Source: Hoeflea algicola (lineage in GTDB: Bacteria; Pseudomonadota; Alphaproteobacteria; Rhizobiales; Rhizobiaceae). From it: a DNA stretch of 49,750 nucleotides. A program made the translations under genes and the position numbers. The stretch spans positions 1 through 49,750 of the forward strand of contig NZ_JAOVZR010000004.1 of assembly GCF_026619415.1 (NCBI RefSeq), given 5' to 3'. Below the pieces are notes generated by a model. It did no database searches and was not told the DNA's origin. It was given only the letters and a program-made list of their open reading frames with translations. Numbering within the stretch: the first letter of the stretch is position 1; each line of letters starts with the position of its first letter. This document shows, in pieces, positions 1-6,504 of this stretch.

Positions 1-83
1 GGGGTAGGCTTCGCAAAAACTCAATGAAATCAGTCGAGCTCGACGGGTTTGAACTCAGTATGTTCACGTCTGTTCAGGTGAAA

Positions 84-100
84 CGGTCCGGTATCGGTCC
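84..100. repeat. Left-end CGGTCC-N5-CGGTCC motif, possible integrase arm site
   Basis: CGGTCC occurs at 84-89 and 95-100 with a 5-base spacer ending in TAT. The same arrangement and orientation recurs at the other end of the window (49649-49665), 15 of 17 bases identical. Paired copies near both prophage ends suit arm-type sites of a tyrosine integrase, but this role is inferred from position only. TGTTCA also repeats at 61-66 and 71-76, and a 12-bp palindrome lies at 33-44. Confidence 0.4.
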
Positions 101-107
101 GCAGGTA

Positions 108-130
108 GAGGCCGGGTGTTCCCCGGCCTC
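108..130 (-). terminator. GC-rich hairpin after the leftmost gene
   Basis: A perfect 9-bp stem (108-116 with 122-130) with a 5-base loop lies just past the stop codon of the leftward gene at 133-552. There is no clear U-run on the leftward transcript, so this is a probable but not classical terminator. It may also insulate the prophage from host transcription. Confidence 0.5.
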
Positions 131-132
131 CC

Positions 133-552
133 TTATGTGTCGGAGCTTTCGAGGCGGTCCAGCCGTTCGATTTCAGCGACGATCAGAGCTCCGGCTTTGA
201 CCAAATCGCGGCGAGCATTTGTTGGCTTCCACCAAGCCCGCGACCAGGGCCACGCGACCGGAGAAGCCCGCCCCATCTTGCCGGGGTTATGCGCGTAACA
301 TGCAGCCGCTCGCGCCATCTCGCCGTCGCTATGCGTGTCGTCATGTTCGGGCGTCCAGCCTTCAACATTCATTTGGCGCTGGCGCTCGGCGGATATGTCT
401 TGCAATGCGGTGGCCATTCGTTCGATTTCCGTTGTTGCGTCGGGCCGGTAGCCAACCCGAAGCAGGGACTGGCTCTCAAGTCCGAGCGTGCGCTCTTTGG
501 TTTCTCGAGCGTCCTGCGCGTGAGCGCTTTCCTTTGGGTGGCTGTATGGCAT
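133..552 (-). CDS. Conserved-looking phage protein of unknown function (139 aa)
   Basis: The centre carries the pattern ISAERQRQMNVEGW followed by HDD, and the C-terminal half carries WPW...WW and a run of basic residues. I know this style from small proteins of many proteobacterial prophages, but no function is known. I chose the ATG at 550-552 because AAGGAAG sits just upstream; a longer reading to 597 would overlap the previous gene and lacks such a site. The ribosome site overlaps the stop codon of the upstream gene, so the two are probably co-translated from the divergent control region at 773-930. Confidence 0.7.
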   Translation of the reverse strand: MPYSHPKESAHAQDARETKERTLGLESQSLLRVGYRPDATTEIERMATALQDISAERQRQMNVEGWTPEHDDTHSDGEMARAAACYAHNPGKMGRASPVAWPWSRAWWKPTNARRDLVKAGALIVAEIERLDRLESSDT

Positions 553-562
553 CTGACTTCCT

Positions 563-772
563 TTAGATTTCGCAGTTTTGCGAGCGCATCGCTTCATCGG
601 TATCGGTGCCGGATCTGGTCATAGAGAGCGCCGCCCGGAGGCTCTGCACTTCACGCCAAAGGTCTTGCACCAAATACGATGTGCCCATGTGCATCATCAT
701 GGGCTGACCGGGCAGTTCAAGCATTTGAAATTTCAGCACCCGATCTTTCAGTTTTTCTTTTGCATCAGCCAT
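563..772 (-). CDS. Small phage protein of unknown function (69 aa)
   Basis: The protein starts MADAKEKLKDRVLKF and contains ELPGQPMMMHMGTSY followed by a short amphipathic helix. It has no membrane segment or cysteine cluster. The ATG at 770-772 is preceded by AAGGGA at good spacing; an upstream extension to 853 runs into the AT-rich control region and is unlikely. It is the first gene of the leftward pair at the prophage edge. I do not recognise a function. Confidence 0.65.
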   Translation of the reverse strand: MADAKEKLKDRVLKFQMLELPGQPMMMHMGTSYLVQDLWREVQSLRAALSMTRSGTDTDEAMRSQNCEI

Positions 773-930
773 CAGTTTGGTCCCTTGCGTGATTTTCAAT
801 CTGTCCACAATGTGCTCGCAATTTTTCACATATGCAAGCATTTTTGCACACATATATAGTGCATAAAGTTCATTTATGTGGACAAATCAGAGATATTGTG
901 AAACCGTGTGCAAATAGCGTATGAAAGGCC
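773..930. promoter_or_regulatory. Divergent control region with nested inverted repeats
   Basis: This AT-rich stretch lies between a leftward gene pair and a rightward gene string. It contains two interleaved inverted repeats: TGTCCACA (802-809) with TGTGGACA (877-884), and TTTGCACAC (843-851) with GTGTGCAAA (906-914). Such spaced dyads suggest binding by a dimeric regulator and perhaps looping. I see no confident -35/-10 pair. The dyads do not match the S24-repressor operator found near 45,100. Confidence 0.5.
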
Positions 931-1083
931 ATGACCTTTGATGACAAAATTGCCTACGGCTTCAAGCGAAGCGACCGCGACTTCAAGGAATTCGACATTC
1001 CTCAGGGGCGGGCCTTCATCGACAACGCAGCGACAGAGCGTGAGGAACTGCGCGCACTGCTCGCCGCCGTGCGATCGGGGTGA
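931..1083 (+). CDS. Small unknown protein (50 aa)
   Basis: The frame starts MTFDDKIAYGFKRSDRDFK and ends LLAAVRSG; the charged, alpha-helical composition looks like real protein. Its stop codon overlaps the GTG start of the next gene (GTGA), which suggests translational coupling. The only ribosome-site-like sequence (AAAGG at 924-928) is closer to the ATG than usual. It is the first gene of the rightward accessory string. No function recognised. Confidence 0.5.
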   Translation: MTFDDKIAYGFKRSDRDFKEFDIPQGRAFIDNAATEREELRALLAAVRSG

Positions 1084-1394
1084 CTGTCGTGGTGCTGCAA
1101 ATCGGTGATTTTGGCCCCGGCGCGAAGGCCGCGCAGATCCGCAAGGAAATCGAAAGCCGCGGCGGAAAGGTCGAGGTTGCTGAAAAGGTTATCGGCACCC
1201 GTGGTCGCAAGCCGCGCGGCACAATGACAGAGAAGGACGAGAAGTGGGCACGCGGCCTATGGCTCGATCCGGCACTGACTAAATCGCACGTGCTGGCCCG
1301 CATCAACGAGCGGACCGGCCAGGAGTTCACCCGCGACCAGCTGAATTACCGGTTCATCGGTAAGAAGCGGCGCGCGGCAAAGAAGTCAAAATAA
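1080..1394 (+). CDS. Unknown basic protein, possibly DNA-binding (104 aa)
   Basis: It begins with GTG in a GTGA overlap with the previous gene. The middle is rich in Arg and Lys (GTRGRKPRG), followed by a helix-rich part (KSHVLARINERTGQEFT) that could be a DNA-binding fold, and a Lys-rich tail. The basic charge and position beside a regulatory region suggest nucleic-acid binding, which is inference. It is followed by a repeated intercistronic sequence, AAATAACAGGAG. Confidence 0.6.
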   Translation: MTVVVLQIGDFGPGAKAAQIRKEIESRGGKVEVAEKVIGTRGRKPRGTMTEKDEKWARGLWLDPALTKSHVLARINERTGQEFTRDQLNYRFIGKKRRAAKKSK

Positions 1395-1406
1395 CAGGAG
1401 TTTCCG

Positions 1407-1613
1407 ATGGCCTGCCAAGCATGTGAACTCAGAGCAGAGAACGACCGGCTCAAAGCTAAGAGCGAAGCTGAGTGGTTGGCGCTTGGAACATCTCTGATGA
1501 CCGACGACGAGGGGCCGCTACCCATAAGGGTGACGTTGAACACTCGACCGACAAAAGAACAATTCAGGCGGCTTCTGGATCTGACAATCGAGATTGAAAA
1601 CAACCCCAAATAA
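1407..1613 (+). CDS. Small unknown protein with N-terminal CxxC (68 aa)
   Basis: The protein starts MACQACELRAENDRLKAK: a CxxC pair followed by a short coiled-coil-like helix. Phage genes of this shape often follow the pattern 'cysteine pair then helix', but I cannot assign a function. AGGAG in the repeated AAATAACAGGAG element gives a clear ribosome site. Confidence 0.55.
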   Translation: MACQACELRAENDRLKAKSEAEWLALGTSLMTDDEGPLPIRVTLNTRPTKEQFRRLLDLTIEIENNPK

Positions 1614-1625
1614 CAGGAGTTTGCC

Positions 1626-1928
1626 ATGTCTGATCCAAAAACTGCTGAATACCGCCTTGGCGAAAGCGTCTTTGTGCACGACCCGCAACGGTTCAATCCG
1701 GATGCAAAATCAATCATTGGCGACGTTGCCGAGTTCGAATTGCGCGAAGATGGATACTGGTATCACCTCGCCAACAACGGCTTCCCTGCCACGGGTGAAT
1801 GGGCGTGGTACGCGGAGCGTGATATCGGCCACCGTCTTGGCACACCGATCAGCCAATTGAGCGGCCGTCCTGGTCATGTTGGCTATGAACAGTTCCGCGC
1901 CATCGCCCAATCATGGGGCTACGATTAA
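1626..1928 (+). CDS. Unknown protein rich in aromatic residues (100 aa)
   Basis: The protein has many aromatic residues and a segment with DGYWYHLANNGFPATGEWAW that looks like a small beta-rich fold, ending in FRAIAQSWGYD. It uses the same AAATAACAGGAGTTT leader as the gene before it, only 12 bases after that gene's stop. Function unknown; it belongs to the accessory string at the left arm. Confidence 0.6.
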   Translation: MSDPKTAEYRLGESVFVHDPQRFNPDAKSIIGDVAEFELREDGYWYHLANNGFPATGEWAWYAERDIGHRLGTPISQLSGRPGHVGYEQFRAIAQSWGYD

Positions 1929-1947
1929 ACCGCAAATAACAGGAGGC

Positions 1948-2181
1948 ATGAGCCATGTTGCTAATGGACGAATACCCCGCCCCCTAGCGTCGTGGTGTGA
2001 CACCTATATCGTCCAATGGGCTCGCTGCCGAGGCCATAGGAAAAGGCCGGTTGAAAAGTTCAGATTTGCCGAGGTTGTCTCACCAGAGCATGACGACACT
2101 GTTGAGATTGATTTCACTTATCGCCCCGCCGTGGTGCGACGTTTCAACAGCAAAACAGGAGCGGCCAGTGCTTTTGACTGA
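1948..2181 (+). CDS. Small unknown protein (77 aa)
   Basis: An open frame starting MSHVANGRIPRPLASWCD and ending NSKTGAASAFD. AGGAGG at 1941-1946 is only one base from this ATG. The ATG at 1955 is better spaced but reads a 10-codon peptide that stops at 1987. The cell may use that short peptide as a leader, or this frame may start elsewhere. The end overlaps the next gene by 14 bases. Confidence 0.4.
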   Translation: MSHVANGRIPRPLASWCDTYIVQWARCRGHRKRPVEKFRFAEVVSPEHDDTVEIDFTYRPAVVRRFNSKTGAASAFD

Positions 2182-2344
2182 TGTGAAGCGAGAGCAACGG
2201 ATTGAAGGCATGGCCGGTATAATCCGCCGCATGTGCAGGCTCTCCGCTGGCGGCTTGTTGGTGCTGGCCGACTATGACGAGCGCGAATTGTCAATCAAGC
2301 TTCTCGCGTACCTTGAGGGCCGCGATGTTGAAATTGAGAAATAA
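2168..2344 (+). CDS. Small helical unknown protein (58 aa)
   Basis: The chosen start is the GTG at 2168-2170, preceded by AGGAG with a 6-base spacer. The protein reads VLLTDVKREQRIEGMAGI and ends YLEGRDVEIEK, largely alpha-helical. The same frame is open further upstream, but that part is low-quality sequence antisense in character to its neighbours. No function recognised. Confidence 0.55.
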   Translation: MLLTDVKREQRIEGMAGIIRRMCRLSAGGLLVLADYDERELSIKLLAYLEGRDVEIEK

Positions 2345-2359
2345 TCGAAGGAGTTCCCG

Positions 2360-2506
2360 ATGACAGAGGCCGAAAAATTGAAGCGTGTCATTGCAGCGAT
2401 GAAAGACGAGCTTATGAAAATCGAGACGGAAGGTGGATTGCTTGGGCGCGCTGTGGTCGAACCAATAGACAAGGCAATCAAGCTCGCTCAGTCTGTTGAA
2501 AATTAA
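2360..2506 (+). CDS. Small helical unknown protein (48 aa)
   Basis: A short ORF with a clear GAAGGAG ribosome site 7 bases before the ATG. The protein, MTEAEKLKRVIAAMKDELM through IKLAQSVEN, is a single amphipathic helical unit. It closes the rightward accessory string. A second ATCGAAGGAG follows at 2514-2523 but no start codon follows it, as if another gene had been lost. Confidence 0.55.
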   Translation: MTEAEKLKRVIAAMKDELMKIETEGGLLGRAVVEPIDKAIKLAQSVEN

Positions 2507-2538
2507 CCCCATCATCGAAGGAGCCTCCCCCAACGCAC

Positions 2539-2572
2539 AAAAAAGCCCCGCAGCCGGTTAAGGCCACGGGGC
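2539..2572 (-). terminator. Rho-independent terminator of the leftward lysis/late transcript
   Basis: On the leftward strand GCCCCG...CGGGGC with an inner GCC/GGC pair is followed by six T (AAAAAA at 2539-2544 on the given strand). It lies about 80 bases after the stop of the last lysis gene at 2653 and between convergent transcription units, as expected for the end of the late operon. Confidence 0.8.
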
Positions 2573-2652
2573 AGTTTGACTACGTTGAGACCGGCGATCC
2601 GGAGGCTGTTGGAGCGCCGGCGGGTATTCACCGCACGATTGCGGCAAATTGG

Positions 2653-2991
2653 TTATGGAGAGGCGCGGCCAGTAAGCAGGGTGATGATGCTCTTCTGATC
2701 CGCCTTGATCTCGTCCAGGGTCTTGTCGATGCGATTCATGTGGTCGTCCATTTCCCGGCGCGGCACATATTCGTCTCTTACCCGGTTGAGCCGGTCGTGC
2801 AGCCGATCGCCTTCCATCTTCATGGCGTGGGCCAGCTTTTCGTTCCCTTTCGCTATCGCGGTGCTCAATTTGTCCGTTTCCTTTTCAAGCCTGGCGGCGA
2901 TGACCCGGAACGATCCGATCACCAAACCGGCCAATGACAAAACCACGGTGGCAGAGATGCCCACCAGCCATTGCAATTCGATAACCGTCAT
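2653..2991 (-). CDS. Single-TM coiled-coil protein of the lysis region (112 aa)
   Basis: Residues about 8-30 form one hydrophobic segment (LVGISATVVLSLAGLVIGSF), followed by a long charged helix (about 35-105) with coiled-coil character. The N-in/N-out topology is not clear. It is the last gene of the lysis cassette, after the spanins, with GGGGGA as ribosome site. It could be a holin-like or antiholin-like protein, but one TM plus a long coiled coil is not a standard holin, so I leave the function open. Confidence 0.65.
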   Translation of the reverse strand: MTVIELQWLVGISATVVLSLAGLVIGSFRVIAARLEKETDKLSTAIAKGNEKLAHAMKMEGDRLHDRLNRVRDEYVPRREMDDHMNRIDKTLDEIKADQKSIITLLTGRASP

Positions 2992-3134
2992 CGGATTCCC
3001 CCTGACTCCGGCCGGCGCGGCGGTAACGAACGCTTTACCCCTCGCCCGGTAGATATATTCTCAGCCATTACGGCCCCCTTGTGGTCGTTGTGGTCAGGGT
3101 CGGCCCGAGGTCGCATCTCAGGTCGGCCCGCTTG
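2992..3134. other. Short gene-free gap in the lysis cassette
   Basis: This gap between two leftward lysis genes holds a direct repeat of GGTCGGCCCG (3098-3107 and 3121-3130). I see no convincing ORF, promoter or terminator in it. Confidence 0.4.
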
Positions 3135-3392
3135 TTATTTGGCGTGTCTTGAGCACTCAGAGGGGGTCCAGACGCCCGCGCCGCACAATCCCGCAGCGGT
3201 GTCGTCTATCTTGTCTTGATCGACTGGAGTGGCCCCCTTGACCCCTATTAGCGTAGTGCCGACAATAGGGCGGATGGTCTTGCGGATATCAGTCTTGTCC
3301 GCAGTTGCCGGTCTCAAAGTCGAACATCCGGCCAGCAGCACGGCAAGCAATACGATTGGCACGGAATTTCTCCGCATCAGATGCAAGTTCAT
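3135..3392 (-). CDS. o-spanin (Rz1-like outer-membrane lipoprotein, 85 aa)
   Basis: The N-terminus is a lipoprotein signal: a basic start, hydrophobic VPIVLLAVLLAGC lipobox and Cys. The mature part is short and ends with a Cys-containing segment. The start at 3390-3392 has GAGG at good spacing. The first about 104 bases overlap the end of the i-spanin gene in another frame, the classic Rz/Rz1 embedded architecture. Spanin pairs fuse inner and outer membranes at the last step of lysis in Gram-negative hosts. Sequence identity to known Rz1 is not claimed. Confidence 0.75.
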   Translation of the reverse strand: MNLHLMRRNSVPIVLLAVLLAGCSTLRPATADKTDIRKTIRPIVGTTLIGVKGATPVDQDKIDDTAAGLCGAGVWTPSECSRHAK

Positions 3393-3579
3393 TGGAAACC
3401 TCATGGAATTTTGTGAGCATTTCGGCGGTGGCAATCTTTGCCGCTTCATGCTTTGCCGCAGGGACAGTGAAAAGCGTCGTGTAGGTGAAGGTCAGCGATG
3501 TAGCGAGGAAAGCCCCCGCCACCGCAGCCCCTATAAGCTTTGCAGTCGATACGACGGGGATAAGGTCAGACCAGCCCAT
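3289..3579 (-). CDS. i-spanin (Rz-like inner-membrane protein, 96 aa)
   Basis: Starts MGWSDLIPVVSTAK, then one N-terminal TM segment (IGAAVAGAFLATSLTFTY), then a periplasmic helical region with KHEAAKIATAEML and a C-terminal Cys pair. The ATG overlaps the endolysin stop codon (ATGA). The o-spanin frame begins inside its C-terminal part. Topology, size and overlap all match an i-spanin; an upstream extension of the frame is antisense-like sequence inside the endolysin gene and was discarded. Confidence 0.75.
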   Translation of the reverse strand: MGWSDLIPVVSTAKLIGAAVAGAFLATSLTFTYTTLFTVPAAKHEAAKIATAEMLTKFHEVSNELASDAEKFRANRIACRAAGRMFDFETGNCGQD

Positions 3580-4388
3580 CACAAGCCCGCCTTTATCTCG
3601 CGGTAGATCTTCGCCAGCCGGTGCCGCGCATAGATGCCGTAAATGGCAAAGCCCACGATCACGGCGACGAGGGCCAACTGCACCCGCCAATCCATGCCGG
3701 AAAAGGCAGCAAGCGGCGTGCCGATAGCAGTTGAAAGCCACATCCAGAATGTCTTGGATTTGGCGATGGGCTTATCCAGGTTCTCGGGATCGGCAGGTGG
3801 CGCAATGTCCGGCTTGGGAGCAGGTGTAGGAATGCGCTTGTTAGTGGCAGTCTTGACCCGCGCCAATACCCGCTCGATTTCAGCAGGATCAACCAGAGCC
3901 TTATTCAGCCCGTCACCGGCATAAAAGGACTGCCCGCGCTTGACTGTGCGGTGCGCGCCCTTGGTGTCTTGCAGGACCGGGAATGATGCCCATTCCATGG
4001 CCAGACGCTTGGCAAATTCCACGGCGTCAATTCGCCCATCCATGTAAGCCAGATAGCCACGCCGCTTGAGCAGATGATACCCTAGACGGTCTTGCAAATC
4101 GGCGGTAAGTTTGAGTTTCACCGAGATTTTCAGTTCTTCAATCAGACCACCGAGCGTCTTGTACATGAACTGATATCCACCGGTAGCAGACGACCCGAAA
4201 CGCTTAGACCACCCCATTTGCGCCCGCTGGATTTCAAGCAGCGTCATATCGGTGATCGGCTTTTTCAGATGCTTCTGATTGTGACCGTAGATGGTGCGGT
4301 AGGATTCGGAACCCGCCGTTCCGGTTTCAGTGTTTCGGATGAAGTCGAGTAGGATCGCAGCCCCTGTAGGGATGTTGATATCCATCAT
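3579..4388 (-). CDS. Endolysin, lambda R-like transglycosylase with C-terminal membrane segments (269 aa)
   Basis: Residues about 10-165 resemble lambda gpR (GH104 lytic transglycosylase): LLDFIRNTETGT with likely catalytic Glu21, SSATGGYQF in place of lambda STGAGRYQL, and AMEWASFP in place of NIWASLP. It should cleave the glycan strands of peptidoglycan. After a Pro-rich linker (about 185-210) come two hydrophobic segments (about 215-255) and a basic tail. A soluble gpR lacks these, so the tail may anchor the enzyme or act as a holin part. Two Met codons start the frame; AAAGGA supports either. It overlaps the i-spanin by ATGA. Confidence 0.8.
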   Translation of the reverse strand: MMDINIPTGAAILLDFIRNTETGTAGSESYRTIYGHNQKHLKKPITDMTLLEIQRAQMGWSKRFGSSATGGYQFMYKTLGGLIEELKISVKLKLTADLQDRLGYHLLKRRGYLAYMDGRIDAVEFAKRLAMEWASFPVLQDTKGAHRTVKRGQSFYAGDGLNKALVDPAEIERVLARVKTATNKRIPTPAPKPDIAPPADPENLDKPIAKSKTFWMWLSTAIGTPLAAFSGMDWRVQLALVAVIVGFAIYGIYARHRLAKIYREIKAGL

Positions 4389-4611
4389 TTATCCTTTCCG
4401 CACAGCAAAGCGCCGCGCGTTTGCTGGGTGTTTGCTTATGTCGATGTTTTTATGTGTTGATCCGCGCCCGACAGGCACGGCGAAGCCCCCCGCCAGTTGG
4501 CGATGGGTTTCATGGGAATGTACTTCCGGTCAGTTATGTTTCAGATTGCGATGGCGGGAATGACGCGAGAAGGTTGTTTCGCGTCCGCGCCGTGTCGGAT
4601 ATGCTGGGTAG
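4389..4611. other. Divergent gap between endolysin and methyltransferase
   Basis: A 7-bp inverted repeat, CAGCAAA/TTTGCTG (4403-4409 and 4420-4426), lies just upstream of the endolysin ribosome site. The rest holds no convincing ORF. The gap separates a leftward gene from a rightward moron, so it must hold the moron's promoter, but I see no clear -35/-10 pair. Confidence 0.4.
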
Positions 4612-5133
4612 ATGAAGACGTTCTTGCAGGGAATTGAGACAACTAGGGCCGCCCCGCATTTGCCGTGGCAGGCAAAGGCCATGGTTCAGGCAGGCCTCGC
4701 CTGCCTGCCTTACGGTGAAGCCATCAATCACCAGTTCCAACGGGTGAACGCCAAACGCCGAGGACACACCGCACAAGAACAGCGCGCAGCCGAAATCACC
4801 GCTTGTATTCGGAGCCTAAATCGCATCAAGCCTATATCAGGTGCGACGATAGTGGAGGTCGGGACAGGCTGGGATGCCATGCCGACGCTTGCTCTTTCCT
4901 CATTAGGAGCGAATTACATCCACACATTCGATCATCGCCGTCACCTTCGACCCACTCTGATGGAAGAGGCATCAGCAACGCTTCTCCAGTGGCTCCCACC
5001 CGCCAACCCTGATGCAATTAGATACACGGCTCCGGGTGATGCAGCGAACACCGGTTTGCCAGCAGCGTCAGTGGATATTTTTTCTCCTACGCCGTACTGG
5101 AGCACGTGCCGGAAGCAAAAATACTATCGTTGA
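4612..5133 (+). CDS. Class I SAM methyltransferase, N-terminal part (frameshifted)
   Basis: Motif I of a Rossmann SAM-dependent methyltransferase is clear: ATIVEVGTGWDAMPTLAL (about residues 79-96), followed by an acidic/aromatic strand THFDH-like region. The reading frame goes wrong after SVDIF; the expected continuation FSYAVLEHVPEAK lies in the -1 frame (5106-5501). Adding one T to the T6 run at 5078-5083 restores a protein of about 296 residues. It reads opposite to its neighbours between the tail and lysis genes, so it is a moron. The substrate is unknown; surface glycan or nucleotide-sugar methylation would fit such cargo but is speculation. Confidence 0.65.
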   Translation: MKTFLQGIETTRAAPHLPWQAKAMVQAGLACLPYGEAINHQFQRVNAKRRGHTAQEQRAAEITACIRSLNRIKPISGATIVEVGTGWDAMPTLALSSLGANYIHTFDHRRHLRPTLMEEASATLLQWLPPANPDAIRYTAPGDAANTGLPAASVDIFSPTPYWSTCRKQKYYR

Positions 5134-5501
5134 TACGGGAAGCGCGGCGTGTCCTTAAGTCTGGGGGCATCTTTTATGCCTTGATCGGGCTGCATGATCA
5201 TTTTCATAACTTTGACAAACGGGTGAGCAAAGTAAATTTTCTTCGCTACCCGGAGTGGCAATGGGCACTTATAGGAAAAAACCGGATCAGTTATCACAAC
5301 CGTCTGCGCGAGTGCGACTTCCTAAACGCGCTATCTCAAAACGGAGCCGAGAATCTGGTCGTCAATAACGTCATCGACCCACCGGACCTCGATCGCGTTC
5401 GATCAATGAGAGTTGCCAACCGCTTCCGAAGATACACCTCATCCCAACTGGCCGTCACGCGAAGTGAAATCGCAGCAAAATTTACCAATCGCCCTGCGTG
5501 A
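5106..5501 (+). CDS. Class I SAM methyltransferase, C-terminal part (frameshifted)
   Basis: This frame carries the second half of the same methyltransferase: ILSLIREARRVLKSGG is the typical helix and turn before strand 5 (motif post-III), followed by GIFYALIGLHDHFH. The ATG at 5106 is internal and has no ribosome site. It only makes sense joined to the upstream frame by one inserted base or a -1 ribosomal slip at 5078-5083. Its stop overlaps the convergent tailspike stop by 20 bases. Confidence 0.65.
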   Translation: MPEAKILSLIREARRVLKSGGIFYALIGLHDHFHNFDKRVSKVNFLRYPEWQWALIGKNRISYHNRLRECDFLNALSQNGAENLVVNNVIDPPDLDRVRSMRVANRFRRYTSSQLAVTRSEIAAKFTNRPA

Positions 5502-6504
5502 CAGTATCTGTGCCGTTATCAATCAGCTTCGAACCCGACACCGAGGTCGCTCCCCCACCCAAGATAGACGTCACATCGACGCCCGCGTCGATGACAATGG
5601 CGTCGGTCACATCTTCGATGCGAGGTGCCGTGATCGTGTTGTAGTAGGCGCTATCTGCCGTCGTTTCTGTAAGATAAATGCCAGTCTCGGCGTAATCAAC
5701 GATGGGGGTGTCTAAGTGACAGCCGTTTGAGTTCCGCACTGTAAACCCGAACACGTTGACGCCGCCAGCATCCGCCAACCCGGTTGTCGCATTGATCTTT
5801 TTCGCAGCGCCATTGTGCCTACAACCACACAGTTTCTGTGCGTTGGACTGTGATCCATCGATCCAGAAGCCATAGCGGCACACGTTTGCGAAGAGTTGCT
5901 CCCAGACATTGTAGACACTGAAACCAGAGACGGCGCTTTCGAGCATGAAGCCGTATTCAAAAAAGTCCGCGTGTACTCGCTCCATCCGTCCCAGAACAAA
6001 GCTATCAAGATCGAAGCCCTTCGATCCAGAAAAGGCTCCCTTTCGGAATATTGAAAAGTCTTTTGCCTCGAAATAATATCTCCGGTGTGCCTCCAGACTT
6101 GGTGTTGCCTCTGAATTCTTCAGGAACGTCGTTCCATAGAACCAGATGCTTGATGAACCCATACTATGCCCGACGAGGTTGATTCCGTCTCCGGCAACCG
6201 TGAGGTCGTTGTCAACTCTCCCCGTTCCTACCGGCAGAAGGTACTTGCCCGGCCCAAAATCGAGACATGCCTGCACAGCCTCACTGTCGTCCGTGGTCGC
6301 GTCCCACTTCGCGCCCGCCCATTTGATCGGCAGACCGGATGCAGGACGCGAGGCGACGAACCATTTGCCGTCCGCGCTCTGCACCTTCAGCCGCGCATGG
6401 CACGTCGGCTCCGAAGCCTCGCGGGTATAGGTGATGATGTCGCCATCGGTGTCGCCCGCCGCCGCATAGCCGAGGCAGCCCAGCCGATCGATGTCATCGC
6501 CCAC
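5482..6504 (-). CDS. Tailspike C-terminal part, pectate-lyase-like beta-helix (frameshifted)
   Basis: The segment contains an early DSEAVQACLDF motif as in pectate-lyase-like tailspikes, then repeated short strands rich in N, G, T and V (for example TITAPRIEDVTDAIVID), the pattern of a right-handed parallel beta-helix that binds or cleaves surface polysaccharide. The GTG start at 6504 is not a true gene start: the frame continues upstream to about 6532, where it joins the 6387-7829 frame after one missing base. Confidence 0.7.
   Translation of the reverse strand: MGDDIDRLGCLGYAAAGDTDGDIITYTREASEPTCHARLKVQSADGKWFVASRPASGLPIKWAGAKWDATTDDSEAVQACLDFGPGKYLLPVGTGRVDNDLTVAGDGINLVGHSMGSSSIWFYGTTFLKNSEATPSLEAHRRYYFEAKDFSIFRKGAFSGSKGFDLDSFVLGRMERVHADFFEYGFMLESAVSGFSVYNVWEQLFANVCRYGFWIDGSQSNAQKLCGCRHNGAAKKINATTGLADAGGVNVFGFTVRNSNGCHLDTPIVDYAETGIYLTETTADSAYYNTITAPRIEDVTDAIVIDAGVDVTSILGGGATSVSGSKLIDNGTDTVTQGDW

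Noticed and set aside
1..60. Left copy of the tRNA att core
   Set aside because: Compared by eye with 49680-49750; only short A-rich similarity (gcaaaaactc versus gccaaaactc), not a convincing duplicate.
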